64,000 bases of DNA from Ciona savignyi (taxonomy: Eukaryota; Chordata; Ascidiacea; Phlebobranchia; Cionidae): NCBI GenBank assembly GCA_000149265.1, contig CH003410.1, positions 830,963-894,962 of the forward strand, given 5' to 3'. A program made the position numbers and the translations under genes. Position 1 is the stretch's first letter, and every line of letters begins with the position of its first letter. Shown here one piece after another: positions 52,089 to 64,000 of the stretch. The notes under the pieces were generated by a model. The model made no database searches, was not told the DNA's origin, and worked only from the letters and a program-made list of their open reading frames with translations.

Positions 52089-54616
52089 CAGGGGTCTCAA
52101 ACTCAAGGCAAGAAAGGGGCCAATATGTGATAAATAGGCGATCCAGGGGCCACACAAAATTCGGTCCTCTTTAGAAGAGTAAAATTTAAAAAAATAAATC
52201 ATATTCATCATAACTTTTAATTAAATTCCCTTTTTTAAGTTTATTTCAATTTTAAGTTGATAGGCAATTTATAATGAAAGTCTTTATGAGGTTTCTTTGA
52301 ACTTTGAGAGTCAGACGGAAGACTTCTGGATACGCTTAGAATTTACTAATGAGACTATATCTGGCTTCAGGCTTGCGTCTTTGATAGTAGCAAGTCTTAA
52401 TACAGACTGCAAGTGTTCATCAGTCAGCCTTGATCTGATGGCAGACTTGTTTACCTTCATGGTGGAGAAGAACTGTTCACATACATATGTACTGCCAAAC
52501 ATTGCCAGAATTCGCATAGCAAAGGCACACAATTTGGGAAACTTGTCGAATGGTAGGAACTTGTAGAATCCCGGAATCCCAACCTCCGCATATTTCTGCT
52601 TTAGCAGGGTGTCACACTGAAGCTCCATTAACTCCATCTGAAGGTCCTCCCTCACACTTTCAACATCCACTACTAGGGGAGTAGCAAAAAGCACAAATTG
52701 TTTTTCCAAAGCCAGAAAGTCTTGAAATCGGCGCTCAAATTCTGTATGTAAATTTCCAATTATTTTCACATACTCAGTCAGACATTCAGCATCAACCCTG
52801 CCCAGTGACTGCAAAGTCTTGAAGTGTGCAAAGTTTCCATTTTCAAGCTGCTTTCTCCACAATAAAAGCTTGCACTTGAAAGCTTTAACACAGTCATACA
52901 TGATAGTGATAACTTGTTTTGGACCCTGCAGACTGCGGTTCAGCGTATTTAAATGGTCTGCCAAATCAGTGAGAAATGCAAGGTTGGATATGAAAGTGGG
53001 ATTGCTGAGTTCAGGAATATCATTTTCTTTCATTGCCATGAATAACCCAATTTCTTCTCTCAAAGCAAAGAACCTCTTCAGAACATTTCCACGACTCAGC
53101 CACCTCACTTCTGTATGATAAAGCAACTCTCCATATTCACTCTCCATGCTAGACAAAAAAGAGGTAAACTGCCTGTGATTCAGAGCCCTTGCACGTATGA
53201 AGTTCACAGTCTTCACAACTACATCCATAACATTTTTCATCTGGATCTTTTTTCCACAAAGTGCCTCCTGATGAATAATACAATGTATAGCAGAGATATA
53301 TTCTCCAAGTTTTTTTACTTTGTTTTTTAGAAGGCCAACTAAGCCCACCCTTTCAGAACACATTGCAGGGGCCCCATCTGTAGCTACTGCCACAAGCTTT
53401 GACCAATCTAACCCTGCACGTTCAATGCACATTTCCAGTTCATTAAACACGTTTTGTCCAGTACAAGTTCCTTTCAGTGGTAGCAAGTCCAACAATTCCT
53501 CAGTAATATTAAAATCTTTGTCAACACCTCGAATAAATACAGCACAGTAAGAAACGTCTGTAACACCTGTGCTTTCATCAAGGGCAAGTGAAAATGTTTC
53601 AAAATTTTTAGCAGCAGCAGTAAGTTGCTGATATGAATTACTTGCTAACTCTGTGATTCGACTGGCAACAGTATTTGCTGACAAGCTAATACTCTCAAAA
53701 AGTTTCTTTTTCTCAGGACAAAGAATATCACTAGCTGTTAGAAGACACTCCTTTATAAAAGTACCTTCAGTAAATGGTCGTGAGGATTGTGCAATCTTTT
53801 CACTCAGAGCAAAACTGGCCCGTACAGCATTTTTACTTGTTTCGTTCAAGTTAGAAAAAACATTTTGTTGCTTTAACAGGGCCGACTTCAGTTGTGTAAT
53901 TTTTTCCTCTCGCATTTTCCCACTAAAAACATCATATTGATTTTTTGTGTTTCGTCTCGTAATGCCTCTTAATGTTATACTCCTTTCGTACTGCCACAGT
54001 TTCTAGGCAAATCAAGCATTGTACTTTGTCTCTCGCTTCTGTTACAAAATACTTATTTTGCCACTTTTCTTGAAAATTTCTGTTCTCTTTCTCAACTTTT
54101 CTTTTCTTTGGCTTTGACAACGACATTTTCAATGTTACACGGCCTTACAAAAAATTAAAATTTGGCTTGAAGCACAAGCTTAAACAGTGGTATTTTCTAA
54201 CATGCAAGACTGCGCTAATACTAATATAAACAGAAACTGCTTGAGTAGCAGCTTCTTACCTAAAGATTAATATTAATAGAAGCTTATTACGTAATAAGTT
54301 TGTGACAAAGTCGGAGTCTGTGCTATAAATAGACACAACCAGACACTGTGCTGAGATAGCCAGGACCTTACACTTACAGATTAACGTAAGTATACATATA
54401 CATGTATGTATAGAATACACGCACTTTATAGGCTTGATATAGCTTTAGCTGCATTAGTCCTATGGCCCTATGGCTATGCAGTGTTTTTCAACTCGGCATG
54501 TACTATTAACATAAAGGTATAATATTTGTAGGACTATTTAGTAAACATGTGTCAGGTTGCTTGAGGGCCATAAATTATTGGTCGGCGGGCCGCGGGCCGC
54601 GTGTTTGAGACCCCTG
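52089..54616 (-). mobile_element. hAT DNA transposon with perfect 8-bp target duplication
   Basis: The termini CAGGGGTCTCAAACT and its inverse (ending TGTTTGAGACCCCTG) are flanked by identical CTTTAACT copies at 52081-52088 and 54617-54624. The 2528-bp element contains a minus-strand zinc-finger plus transposase reading frame. The perfect duplication implies recent insertion, between NAA50 and SAXO1. Confidence 0.92.
52311..54132 (-). pseudogene. hAT transposase (zf-BED + RNase H + hATC), one frameshift
   Basis: Two adjacent frames make one protein. 53932-54132 encodes a BED-type finger (CLICLETVAV ... IKRHYETKH). 52311-53915 encodes 534 residues with LALDESTGV (first catalytic Asp), VAVATDGAPAM (second Asp), HCIIHQEALCG, HTEVRWLSRG and the C-terminal dimerisation block (FGSTYVCEQFFSTM ... 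RSRLTDEHL). The architecture resembles the GTF2IRD2-related hAT group. The frames differ by one base at an A6 run (53941-53946 on the plus strand), just after YETKHKK. Otherwise no stop interrupts the frame. It is probably inactive unless the difference is an assembly error or the transposase starts after the finger. Confidence 0.88.
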
Positions 54617-54624
54617 CTTTAACT

Positions 54625-56340
54625 TGACACCTTACTTGAACATTGTGTATGCTAGACTATGCATTTTTTTGTGTTTTAAACTTTTATACGTCTGCTGCTA
54701 TACTTTTCATTAATCTTTGCTCACACAGGCATACACAGCCAACACAACTAAACTAAAGATATTGATGGTAAAGTTACATTTAAATAAACAAATAAAATAC
54801 ACTTTATCCTGAAAACAAAATGATTATATTCTAACTTGCCTATTTTCCCGCAAAATGAGTCCAACTGTTCCGTAACAATTTGGAAGCGCGATATTACGCG
54901 CTAAATAGAAATCTAATCCAAACCTTTTATTTTCAGGACGGGATTCTATGACGTATTGATCTGATTTTTGAAAGGAAACCACGGCATAATTGATATAAAT
55001 TTATTAGAGTATTTTACAGAATTAAAGAATGAACAATTTATTGTATAAAGATGAGCTAGTTAAATAAGTGGCTACGATGGAGAAGATTACAACCGCGGTT
55101 TGATGGTTTTCCAAGTACGGGAGTGCGAGGCGATTTAGATTAGGCCTCATTTCAAGCTAAAAATACGGCAGTTGACCACAGTGTGCCCACAAGTATATAC
55201 GATTTGTACAAATAGTTAACTAGAAGCACATTTAGAAGCACTCTTCGGCGAAAAGCAAGCAGCCGGAATAGCCTATGCAGCGGTTCGCCTTGTTTTCACT
55301 TCAATTCAAACATCCGCGATAAGATGGACGTCATCCACTTAAAACTGCATTATGGCGCCAGCTATTGCCGGTCAGTGTTGTTTGATCTCTGGAAATCATT
55401 ATGACGTCAGTTATTGCTCGGAGTTTGCTGGATTTTGATGGGGTTCCCGTGGGAAAGACCAGCTAATGGGTCTATTTTGGGCGAACAATCACACGAGATG
55501 TTGTCGCAAGAGTGAGAAGCAGAGAATCTATAAGTGGTTTTGGAGAGAAAAGATTACATGAATAAGACCAAAAACGGGCATCATGCAGTTTTCTCTTACG
55601 GGATTGGAGCACCAGATAAATACGGATGTTTGAACGTCAGAAGGGGGCGCACAGAGGGAGAGTGAACGAGGCTGAGACCGAGGTGATTGCCACCTGGCGC
55701 GTTAAGCGCTAGGTTATTGAGACTTTGTGGCATAGTTGACAGAAGGAAACAAGACAAAAGTCGCTTCTGCCGGAATTAACAAAGAACGAGTTGACAAGCC
55801 GCAAAGGAAAACGAACTGTCTATTAAACGCATCGCGCAGTTATTCCGACGCCAGTCGGGCCCGCGAATCGATTCCCGAGTAAAGTGCATTGATTTATTCG
55901 TGTGTTTCAATTGACAACGTTTGACAATAAACTAACTAACTTTCAACCAGCGTGGACTCGATCTTTGGAAGTCGGATATCGGAGTCAGCATATATTCGAG
56001 CCACGCTAAAGCACCAAGGTGCGTACACGGAGGGTGAAAACCCCCCCGACTAACGTCGAACGTTGCAGTTAACTTACCCCGACTAACGTCGAACGTTGCA
56101 GTTAACTTACCGCAAAAACGTCAAACGTTGCAGCCTACTCCGAGAATCCCGGTAGAAAACGCTGTGCAGATAAGCTTACAGTGACTTCTACTGCATCAGG
56201 TATGTGGAGTATAGGGCTAGATATAAAATCCCTGGCAAAATCATAGTATGTGTTACTTGCGTATATAAAGGACGAGTACGTTTGCAGTTTATGCGAAATT
56301 AGGAATTACTAAGTGTAGAAAAGAAACAACATGGCGGCTT
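54625..56340. other. Intergenic, hAT element to SAXO1; unexplained GC-richer block
   Basis: 55060-56200 is richer in CG than its surroundings, contains AATAAA near 55927 and a 35-bp repeat (CGACTAACGTCGAACGTTGC, 2.5 units at 56045-56130). No open frame is convincing. A solo LTR or a SAXO1 3' region is possible. Confidence 0.4.
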
Positions 56341-59300
56341 TTAAGCTGCAGCCCGGACGCATGAAGTTGCTTCGGGAGTCATGCCTCTCGGTGGTTTTGG
56401 CATCATGCCCGTCTTCCGCCATATTTCCTCTTGCTGCTTGAGCCAGTCGGGTGTCGGATACCTCTCCACGTAACGCATCGACTTCGGAATATAGCTCACT
56501 CTGTACGTCGTCTTGTCGTCGAGCATGGAGTCGCTAAGGAACGCCCGGTTGTCGGGCTTGCATGATTTTGCCGGGTGAGCGCCGCTATGGGTTATGAAGT
56601 GCTGCTTAGCAGTCGAGAGGCCTTCAAATTTACCTGCAGAATTTATGTTTGTGTTTATATGAAGGTGATATGCTAAAGATGTCATACAGTTTAGTACGCC
56701 TGTATGGCTCGTCAATAGTACACTTTTTTTCTGAGTATTATCTTATTAATTTTAATCGATTAAATTAATGATAGATATTGGAGCCGCTTCTGGCATATGC
56801 CAATATGATTTTGTAGCCTAATTATTGAATTGTCGTGTTTTAACGCCCGTTCTTTTGTCGCCTTTTCTAGTTCTTCACTCGCATTAACAATACTGCATCG
56901 TGCAATTGTATATAATTTAACACAAAAACTGGCCGAGGAGCGTCCACAAAAATATCACAGTACACTTTGTAAAAATGTGGAGTTTAGGTTCAAAGATTAG
57001 TTTACCTGATTGTTGAATAGCTTCGGGGCGTGGTTTTCCGAGCGTTCTAGGCACGTTCCACTTCTTGAAGTCACTGCTGTAGTTCGTGACCCCCTCGAAC
57101 GGCATAACTTTGCCTCGTTTGACCGCCGGTCGTTTTGGCGACGCTGGCCTCCCGTACTGTGAGCGGAAATCCAATCGGTTCGTCGAAAGCAGCTCCATTT
57201 CGCCCTGTGGACCCAAGTAAGGCTGCGGCTGCTTGCGCCACGGCTGCACGACCGGCCAGGGGACGAAACTGTCCCTAAACTCGGAGGATGATGCCAACGG
57301 ATCGGTGGAAGAGAACGGAGCTTGTGACGGACGCATGCTTTCAGCAGGAAGCGACCGCGGACCGGTAAAATCCTGCTTGAACGTGGTCTCGGAGTGCATC
57401 GGGACGGTAGGGGGTGCGTATCGTTCCCTCTCCCGCTGGGTTCTCGGTTGAACCTGGTGCGGAACGTAGCTCACGCGGTGCACGGTGTGGCTTTCCAGTG
57501 GTACGTCGGATTGGAAGGCCTTGTCCGGCGGTTTAGCCGACTCGCGAGGAGCGGCAACTCGGCGAATGTAATCCTGTAAAACAGGCCTAATTATACAATG
57601 TGTGGCAGAATGGGTAGCGTGCCATGTTCGTACAAATTCTATACAAACACGACATTAGTAACGACACCATCACGGGTTCAAAACTTAGCACCTTAAAAAA
57701 ATCATGTATACTACTAAAGTTTATACTGAAGTTTATCCATTGGTTATACAACTCTCTAGTATAGGGTACTTAATTATACCCACTGGGTTGCAAACTTCCA
57801 ACGACATATTTGATCACAACGTGCCCACAATCGTGAAGCCGAAGTTTGTGCGGTGTATTAAATATTTGTTATTACGTATTTCCAATTTGAAAAAGCAATT
57901 TAAATCCGTTGGAATAAGGCAACAATCGTTATTAGGTGACTTCGAGCAATAAAACAACATCCCCGAGATCAAATTACGTGTGTCCACTATGCCCACCTTT
58001 CTTTATATTTCGCTATAAATATAAAGCACGCAAATGTCTACAAATGTACCTGTTGGAAGGTGGAGGAGTTCTCCATTTTCACTGACGGCTTTTTGTAGTC
58101 GTTCTCTGGTCCGAACCGTACACGAGGTGGGAGCGTCCATCGTTTATAATCACCTGGGCACATTCCTCGAATATTAAGTATGTCTCCTATGACTCTTATC
58201 AAGCGTGTTAATACTTTAGGACTTTTAAAGAAAAGATACTGAAAAAACGCATATTAGGCATGCCAATACTCTAGGAGACATTTTTTTAGGAGACGTTTAT
58301 AATCACCTGGGCACATTCCTCGAATATTAATCATGTCGATACCCCTATGACTTTTACAGAAAAGATACCGAAAACGCGCATATTAAGTATGTTAATACTC
58401 TAGGACTTTTACAGAAAAGATACCGAAAAACGCATATTAAGTATGTCAATACTTTAGGACTTTTACAGAAAAGATACCAAAAAACGCGTATTAAGTACGT
58501 CAATAATTAAGGACTTTTACAGAAAAGATACTAAAAAACGCGTATTAAGTATGTCAATAATTAAGGACTTTTACAGAAAAGATACTAAAAAAGGGCATAT
58601 CAAGCATGTTAATACTTTAGGACTTTTAAAGAAAAGATACCGAAAAAACATATTAGGCATGCCAATACTCTAGGAGAAAATTTACAGAAAAGATACCGAA
58701 AACATTAACTTTATTCATACTTTCTCTGTAGGTTTGCCCCAGCGGCGGACACTTAGCTATATTTTTTAAATCTGCGAATCGCTATTTTGGGTGTACTTGA
58801 AATTTCAACATTCCGATTACGATATACCTCGACTGAGTGTTTATTTTAGGCGTAACTATTATACTTTGCCATTTTTGCTATTTTTAGAAACGCTATTGAA
58901 AGGCGAATGGAACTTCTGGTTTGCTTATACATTCTTTTAAATTTCTATTTGTTGGCCGAAAAAGCGTTTTATTTTCATAAATTTGAAGTCAAAGAAAAAA
59001 AACTGTTTGTTCAATTGCAGAAATAAGTGTTAAAACACAGACAATCTTATGAAAAACGCGTTACCATGGTCTGGTCGCTAGATTGAAAGGGGCCCATATA
59101 TTATGTATGTGGCAAGCCAAATTAAGTCAACTGTCAAAAGCACAAACGCGACGTGTATCAAACCCAAAACCTGTGCGCTATATGGCCGCCGTACGCAAGT
59201 CTCGTAAAACGCGATCAAACCGTGGAAAACTAAAAGGAGGAAAAGAGGAAAGGCGGGAAACTGCACACTAAAATAAAGATTAGGGTATTTTAAATTATTT

Positions 59301-62300
59301 TTAAAGTTGGGGTTGGTGTTAGGTTTAGTTCTGGGGTTGAGATTAGTGTTTAGGGCAGGGTTACGATTAGTTTCCATAGTTTTAGTAAGCAGTTTTCCTC
59401 TTTCCCTCCTTTTAGTATTGCCCGACTAAACCAGCAACTTACTGGTGTAAGTAGGATGTGCCTCGAACTTTACCAGCGGTACACTTCTCGTTTCCGACCG
59501 TTTAGCGATCTGCGCCGGCCCGGTGTTGTGGCCAGGGTAATCTAGTTTGTACATGCTTCTTCCCTCCATTGGGGTACCAGGGGGCTGGTACACCTCCTTT
59601 GGGTGCGGCTCGTGCTTGGTGAGGGGGTGGGGGATGTAATCAAGTCTGCAGATATAAGACTTATAGTTAAAATGTTAATGTAATCGCGGTGTACAAGCAA
59701 AGCCTCGCGAATTTGTCTTATATGAGAGCTATAGAAAAATTAGAACATATACCAGAATAGGATCATCATGTTTGTTTTTTACCGTAGTAAATTTCTAACT
59801 CATGGTTGATTTGGTGGCTTACAACTTTTTTTTATTGAATTGGTGTATGTATCGGTCGCGTTAACTAAGCAGTCACACGACCGTAAATTATCATGTTCGC
59901 GTAATGGGCGTGATCAGGCGAGCAATCGTAAGTTGCATGTAATTAAGATTTTTCTTCATTTATTTTTATTCTTTAAATTCTAGCTCTAAGTGCCTTACCC
60001 AAAGACACAACCGTTCAGCGATGCTCTTACCAAGCTATCCAACCAAACGAGTGTGTATTTCTAACGCACGATCTACCGGCTTAGTGGCAGAATGGTAAAC
60101 ACGACTGAAAAACGGTTTTAATGACGAGTCTACCATGGTTACGAAACTTAGCGAGGTAAAATATACTACATTGCTTATTTAGGTTGATTTAGGTATTGTA
60201 GTACTCTCATGTTAAATGTTTTTAACCACGGCGATGGGAACGATTATCAACTGTCGCAACATCCCTTCTGAATCTTAGTATAATGTTTCGATTGCGCAAT
60301 GACCTGGCGGTTAAACCAAAAACTTTTGTTTGTAAGGTACTGTTTTTCTTTCAAATACACCATATCCTTTGTCCATTGACAGGACATGATAGATATAGGA
60401 TATATATGTTTTATTTTCATGAATAGGAAAATGATTTCGCAACCTTTTGGATAAAATAGCACCGGTATGACCGACTGGGTTACACGGCCGGACGATAGGA
60501 TGTTTATCCCGGTATATAGGGCAAAGGCGGGTTAATGGGGAAATGTTGTACTATAATATGTAAAACTGTCAGTTAAATCGTGCCCACAATCGGTTAGTGT
60601 GTTGTAAACATCACAAACAGTTTTGTAGTTTTTGTTCCACCCATTAATTCTCTGTGAACGAGAAAAGTATGGAGAGTGCCGTGCTAAGGTCAGAACCAAT
60701 TATCTACCAGCTGATTCCCACAACCTTTCGATTTGATTGGCAGCCCATGTGCTACAATATAATCCTGACACAACTGCGGAACAAATAGTCACCTGAATGT
60801 CGTTTCTTCGGAAACTTTCGCGTCAGACTTTCGTAATTCTTCGGATGGCTTAAACGACTCGGTTGGCGGCACGCGGTAACGAACGTACTCGTCCACGTAT
60901 TCCGTACCGGTCCCGGCTTGGTGGCCAAAATTAAGAAACCCGGTTGGCCTAGGTCTGTGCCACCTGTTGTAATTTGTATAATTAGGTTTTATTCATTGAT
61001 TGCTCTTTAAATGCAAAGACGGTGAATAATTGATGGTCTACTTCGAAAAACTAGGTCCCGCAATCTGTCGCTGAACCGTACACGTTTAAAATATTCATTT
61101 TAAACACTTAAAATTTGCCGCAAAAGAAAGGTACCGTTTTATAATTGGAGTAAAACCTGAAAGAAACCGGCGATGGAAATAATTATATGGCTTAAAGTAC
61201 CTCTATAAATCAACCACACGGACAAAGATATGACTATAAGTATCTTGAACCGGCCACTTTACGGGCATGTCTTCCGTTCAATGGTGTCTAATGGGCGTTT
61301 AAATTAAAACTCAAAACCCAGGGGGTGTCCTAAGACTTTTCAAGAATAAACTGGCGGAAAATATTATTAATAACTAAAGTGAAAACATGGAATATTATGC
61401 TTGGTTATATGAACCCCTTTGTATCCCATATCCAAAGCGCTGTGCTTTGCTGTTACGAAAATAACTACATAGGTTTTGATTTTATGGACAATAAAGCAAA
61501 CGTTGGTTGGTAATTCACATCAAGTACGATGCACAAAGCGGTTAGTTTGAAATTAAAGCCCTGAACACGATATTATGTTGTTAGAGCGTCGTCGAGGTAG
61601 TATCGTTATTCGACTGGTTCTTTTGTTAGCACCTTTAAAGTTGTTTACAATTGCAACATTATAAAAGACGGGGTAATAGGCAATAAAGAGGTCGCTACAC
61701 GACAAATAAGACGCTTGTATAAAATGTATTGTAAGGTCGGGCAAGGGCATTATGGCCAACTAAATCGTACATATATATAAAACGAAGGAACATAATATAC
61801 TTAAAACACATATAGCGGGACGTAATTTTATAACATTAAACATTGCTTAAAAAGCTAGAATTGTTAAGCCGTTTTTTTTCTAAAGAAAGGGGGCTTTTTG
61901 CTTACTGAATACACCAGCACATGCAGGCCTACATTAATTGGGTGTCCAAAATGCGGCTACAATCCAGGTTTTTCGCCATAAATATAAAATAACCAACGTT
62001 GACAAAATGACTGAGGAGCGTTTGGTTACCAGTCAAGGCCGGTACTTGAATAAGTGTGATAAAGAGGGGCTTTGCGAAATACTTAACTGGCATATAGACG
62101 TAACTTTTTAGCCTGTAATACAATTCCAACGGTACAAAAGTAAACTATATATACATTTAAGTGAAGTTTGACTGATGACTAAGACTCAAAAAGTTTTATT
62201 TTAGGTAACCAGTTAGGTAATCAACTATTATTTAGGTAACAAGTATAATTTAAACCCTTTCCAATCAAGGCTCATAGTATCATGGGGAAAAACAATCTTA

Positions 62301-62318
62301 CCATTTTTGTGCATTCAT
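56341..62318 (-). CDS. SAXO1: Stabilizer of axonemal microtubules (SAXO1/FAM154A-like), six exons
   Basis: SAXO proteins bind axonemal and centriolar microtubules through repeated Mn modules. Exons 62302-62318, 60793-60963, 59443-59645, 58050-58153, 57006-57573 and 56341-56633 join in phase and give 451 residues (human SAXO1 474). Repeats of the form (P/F)x(E/G)x(S/T)T ... DY/DF ... KP are visible: EETTFRLDYIPHP, VKMENSSTFQQDYI, PMHSETTFKQDF, SSSEFRDSFVPWP, ELLSTNRLDFRS, FEGVTNYSSDFKKW, FEGLSTAKQHF, DDKTTYRVSYIPK. The order matches the C-terminal half of vertebrate SAXO1/2. The N-terminal Cys-rich box typical of the family (CxCxxC) is not seen; the first exon is only MNAQK plus a split codon, so the start is the least certain part. 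Intron 3 carries a tandem array beginning at the exon 4 acceptor. Confidence 0.86.
58160..58700. repeat. ~60-bp tandem array, about nine units, in SAXO1 intron 3
   Basis: Units share AGGACTTTTACAGAAAAGAT and AACGC(A/G)TATTAAGTATGTC. The array starts at the exon 4 acceptor and includes a second copy of that acceptor (58294-58330). Confidence 0.88.
59229..59416. mobile_element. MITE family 1 copy in SAXO1 intron 3
   Basis: ACTAAAAGGAGGAAAAGAGG and CTTTCCCTCCTTTTAGT ends. It finishes 27 bp from the exon 3 donor. Confidence 0.8.
60073..60165 (+). repeat. tRNA-like SINE family B
   Basis: GGCTTAGTGGCAGAATGGTA head, AATGACGAGTCTACCATGG and GAAACTTAGCGAGG. Fragments of the family also lie at 57635-57700 and 59835-59887. 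Confidence 0.7.
60398..60745 (-). repeat. Old family A SINE remnants in SAXO1 intron 2
   Basis: Tail-like ATAGGATATATATG and two diverged body/head parts separated by about 40 bp. Confidence 0.5.
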
Positions 62319-63176
62319 TTTCACTTCGTTCAGTTTTGTGCAAATGCGGTCCTGCAGCTCACTACTTCTCAGGTTTCAAATGGTTCTAAGATCTATAGAT
62401 TTAAAAATATTTGAGCATTTTAATAAAGATACATAGGCTTGCTACTTTATTACTAGTCTAATGCCGAATTTAATTTCTAGACGCTTTATTATTAGATGAT
62501 TTGAAAAGGTTAGAGAAAACAACCAAATTCGTGTACTTTTACTACCTAACATTTCAGACTCGTAAAACAAAAGGCACACACGACTGCTTTGATACATGTT
62601 GCTGTCTGACCACACGTTAAAAGAAATAATTAAGCTTTGTGCAACTGTACAAGTATGCTACTGTACTGGTTACCCTTAAGCTTTGACACATAACAGCATT
62701 TGTGAGCATTAGTGACGAAATAAAGAAAGAAGAACAGCTTTATTGTGTCTAACCTGGAAGCCATGCTAGTTTACCGCGCGTTCGCTGTAACTAGGAAGCT
62801 ATCTCGTTGCCATGCGTCTTCTCTCTTGCGCGAGACTGTAAACAAACCGTTTCTTTATTTTCTGACGTATGCGCACGTTCGGGCTGGCTTTCTATTATAT
62901 CCAGACAAAGAAGTGGGTATTTAAAGAGAAAGAAGAGCAGGCGACGAATTGTTGCCAGCAGTTTTCGGATTCGTATTCATTCATGCTAACTCTATTAAAG
63001 GGTTGTTTAAAGAGCCATTCGTGATAGTTTAAAACCTTTCGGGATATTATTATAATAAAGCTAAAGTAAACGTGGCATATTAATAATAGTTAGTCACATC
63101 CAGTTGATGATTTACTTCAACACTAACTTAAGTCCATGCCTTTAACTTACATAACATACTAAAATCAGCAATAGCT
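62319..63176. other. Intergenic upstream of SAXO1
   Basis: AT-rich, with no recognisable gene, RNA or repeat family; presumably includes the SAXO1 promoter. Confidence 0.4.
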
Positions 63177-63475
63177 TGTCCGGCCCGTTAGTCTGGAGGC
63201 TAAGTGCGTCGCCTTTAATCGAAAGGTTGCAGAGGCGAAACTGGTCGCTAGCTAGTCGGTTATGCTTCCTTGGGCAAGGCACTTTACGAACATTGCCTGA
63301 ACCCAGCAGATTATTAGGTTCTACCAAATTGAAGGAACGTGTCTATCACATACAACACACTGCAATAGCTCCGGTAACCCGACAGTGGTCGCGATGTGAT
63401 CTAACAATTACCCGCGTGTTAACCCCTTGGTTTTTCCATTCACGGGGATAAAACATGAATATCCTATTCTATCCT
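63177..63475 (+). repeat. Family A SINE, full length
   Basis: Clean head, body and ATCCTATTCTATCC tail. This is one of the best-preserved copies. Confidence 0.9.
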
Positions 63476-63579
63476 TTGCTCCGGAGATCACACTGTTGGC
63501 ATGATACGTGTGTCGACTACCACCGTTATAATGCCACCACTGTTCAAGGCAGGGCACATTGTATAAACCCATTGACCTG

Positions 63580-63790
63580 TACTGTCGTGTGGCCGAATGG
63601 TTAGCGCGACCGATATATATATACCGACTACTATACAAAAACAGGCCTAGTGACGAGCCCATCCGTAATTCGAAACTTATCTCGGTAAAAAAAAACATTG
63701 ACTTGGTCGGGTGACCGAATGGTTAACGCGGCTGATACATATACCGACCTATAATACAAAAACGGACCTTGTGACGAGGGTCCCTCTAAT
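63580..63790 (+). repeat. Two tandem tRNA-like SINE family B copies
   Basis: Copies at 63585-63697 and 63702-63790 share GTGGCCGAATGGTTAGCGCG or GTGACCGAATGGTTAACGCG heads and GTGACGAG. The first ends in an A-run. Confidence 0.8.
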
Positions 63791-63961
63791 TGCTACAGGG
63801 TCCCCTAGAAAACAGTGGCGAGAAAACGCAGGAGAGTCATTGCACGGGAAATCATTATATTACCTCTTGCCACTAGTTTAGACTATGTAATCTAATGGCG
63901 AAGTAAATATACAACCGGCTAGCTATCATTTGACTATAAAATATCTCAAGATTTAACAGGC

Positions 63962-64000
63962 AGGATTGCAGGTTCGAAACTGTTTGCTAGCTAGTCGGTT
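63962..64000 (+). repeat. Family A SINE head cut by window edge
   Basis: GATTGCAGGTTCGAAACTG followed by GCTAGCTAGTCGGTT at the last base. Confidence 0.8.

Noticed and set aside
63200..63250. True tRNA genes at SINE heads
   Set aside because: Box A/B-like motifs occur but no cloverleaf with paired acceptor stem; copies are dispersed SINE heads.

Overview
This window is animal genomic DNA: AT-rich, with compact many-exon genes, GT-AG introns and dense short interspersed repeats. The proteins (GCN2, TRMT11, ERICH2, MTHFR, RBX1, TMEM179B, VRK, NAA50, SAXO1) are of chordate type. Small introns, heavy SINE/MITE load and intronless genes packed just upstream of same-strand neighbours suggest a tunicate such as Ciona. 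The species is an inference; no marker gene settles it.

Layout, left to right. 926-8549 (-): 5' half of EIF2AK4/GCN2 (RWD, charged linker, pseudokinase), continuing off the left edge. 8801-10210 (-): intronless TRMT11. 10211-12124: intergenic, with a large palindrome. 12125-14052 (+): ERICH2-like gene, four exons. 15260-23595 (-): complete MTHFR, eleven exons. 26636-30364 (-): RBX1, three exons, whose second intron holds a complete 2.35-kb TTAA-flanked transposon carrying a THAP-domain ORF and a convergent spliced ORF with the P2X7 C-terminal 'ballast' zinc domain. 33476-35602 (+): TMEM179B-like membrane protein. 36279-49908 (-): VRK-family kinase, fifteen exons, with a long tail built partly from four repeated symmetric-phase exons. 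50313-50804 (-): intronless NAA50. 52089-54616: hAT transposon with perfect 8-bp target duplication and a once-frameshifted transposase. 56341-62318 (-): SAXO1-like axonemal protein, six exons. The rest to 64000 is repeat-rich intergenic DNA. Exon joins were checked by reading phase, and every join quoted keeps the frame.

Mobile DNA dominates between exons. There is a tRNA-derived SINE (about 25 copies or fragments, AGGAT-type tail), a second tRNA-like SINE, at least two MITE families, several hAT-type MITEs with recognisable 8-bp duplications (one MITE nested in another), and a piggyBac-like TTAA element.

The most unusual window-wide signal is that introns repeatedly hold partial copies of the adjacent exon edge plus its splice site. 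This is seen in GCN2 (exons 5, 8, 9), MTHFR (exons 4, 7), VRK (exons 10, 12) and SAXO1 (exon 4). In VRK the motif has grown into a 25-bp satellite in which each unit carries an acceptor-like TTTTAG|G. The genes are mostly unrelated housekeeping or ciliary functions. The two intronless genes (TRMT11, NAA50) each sit just upstream, on the same strand, of a many-exon kinase gene, so operon-style co-transcription with trans-splicing is possible but unproven.
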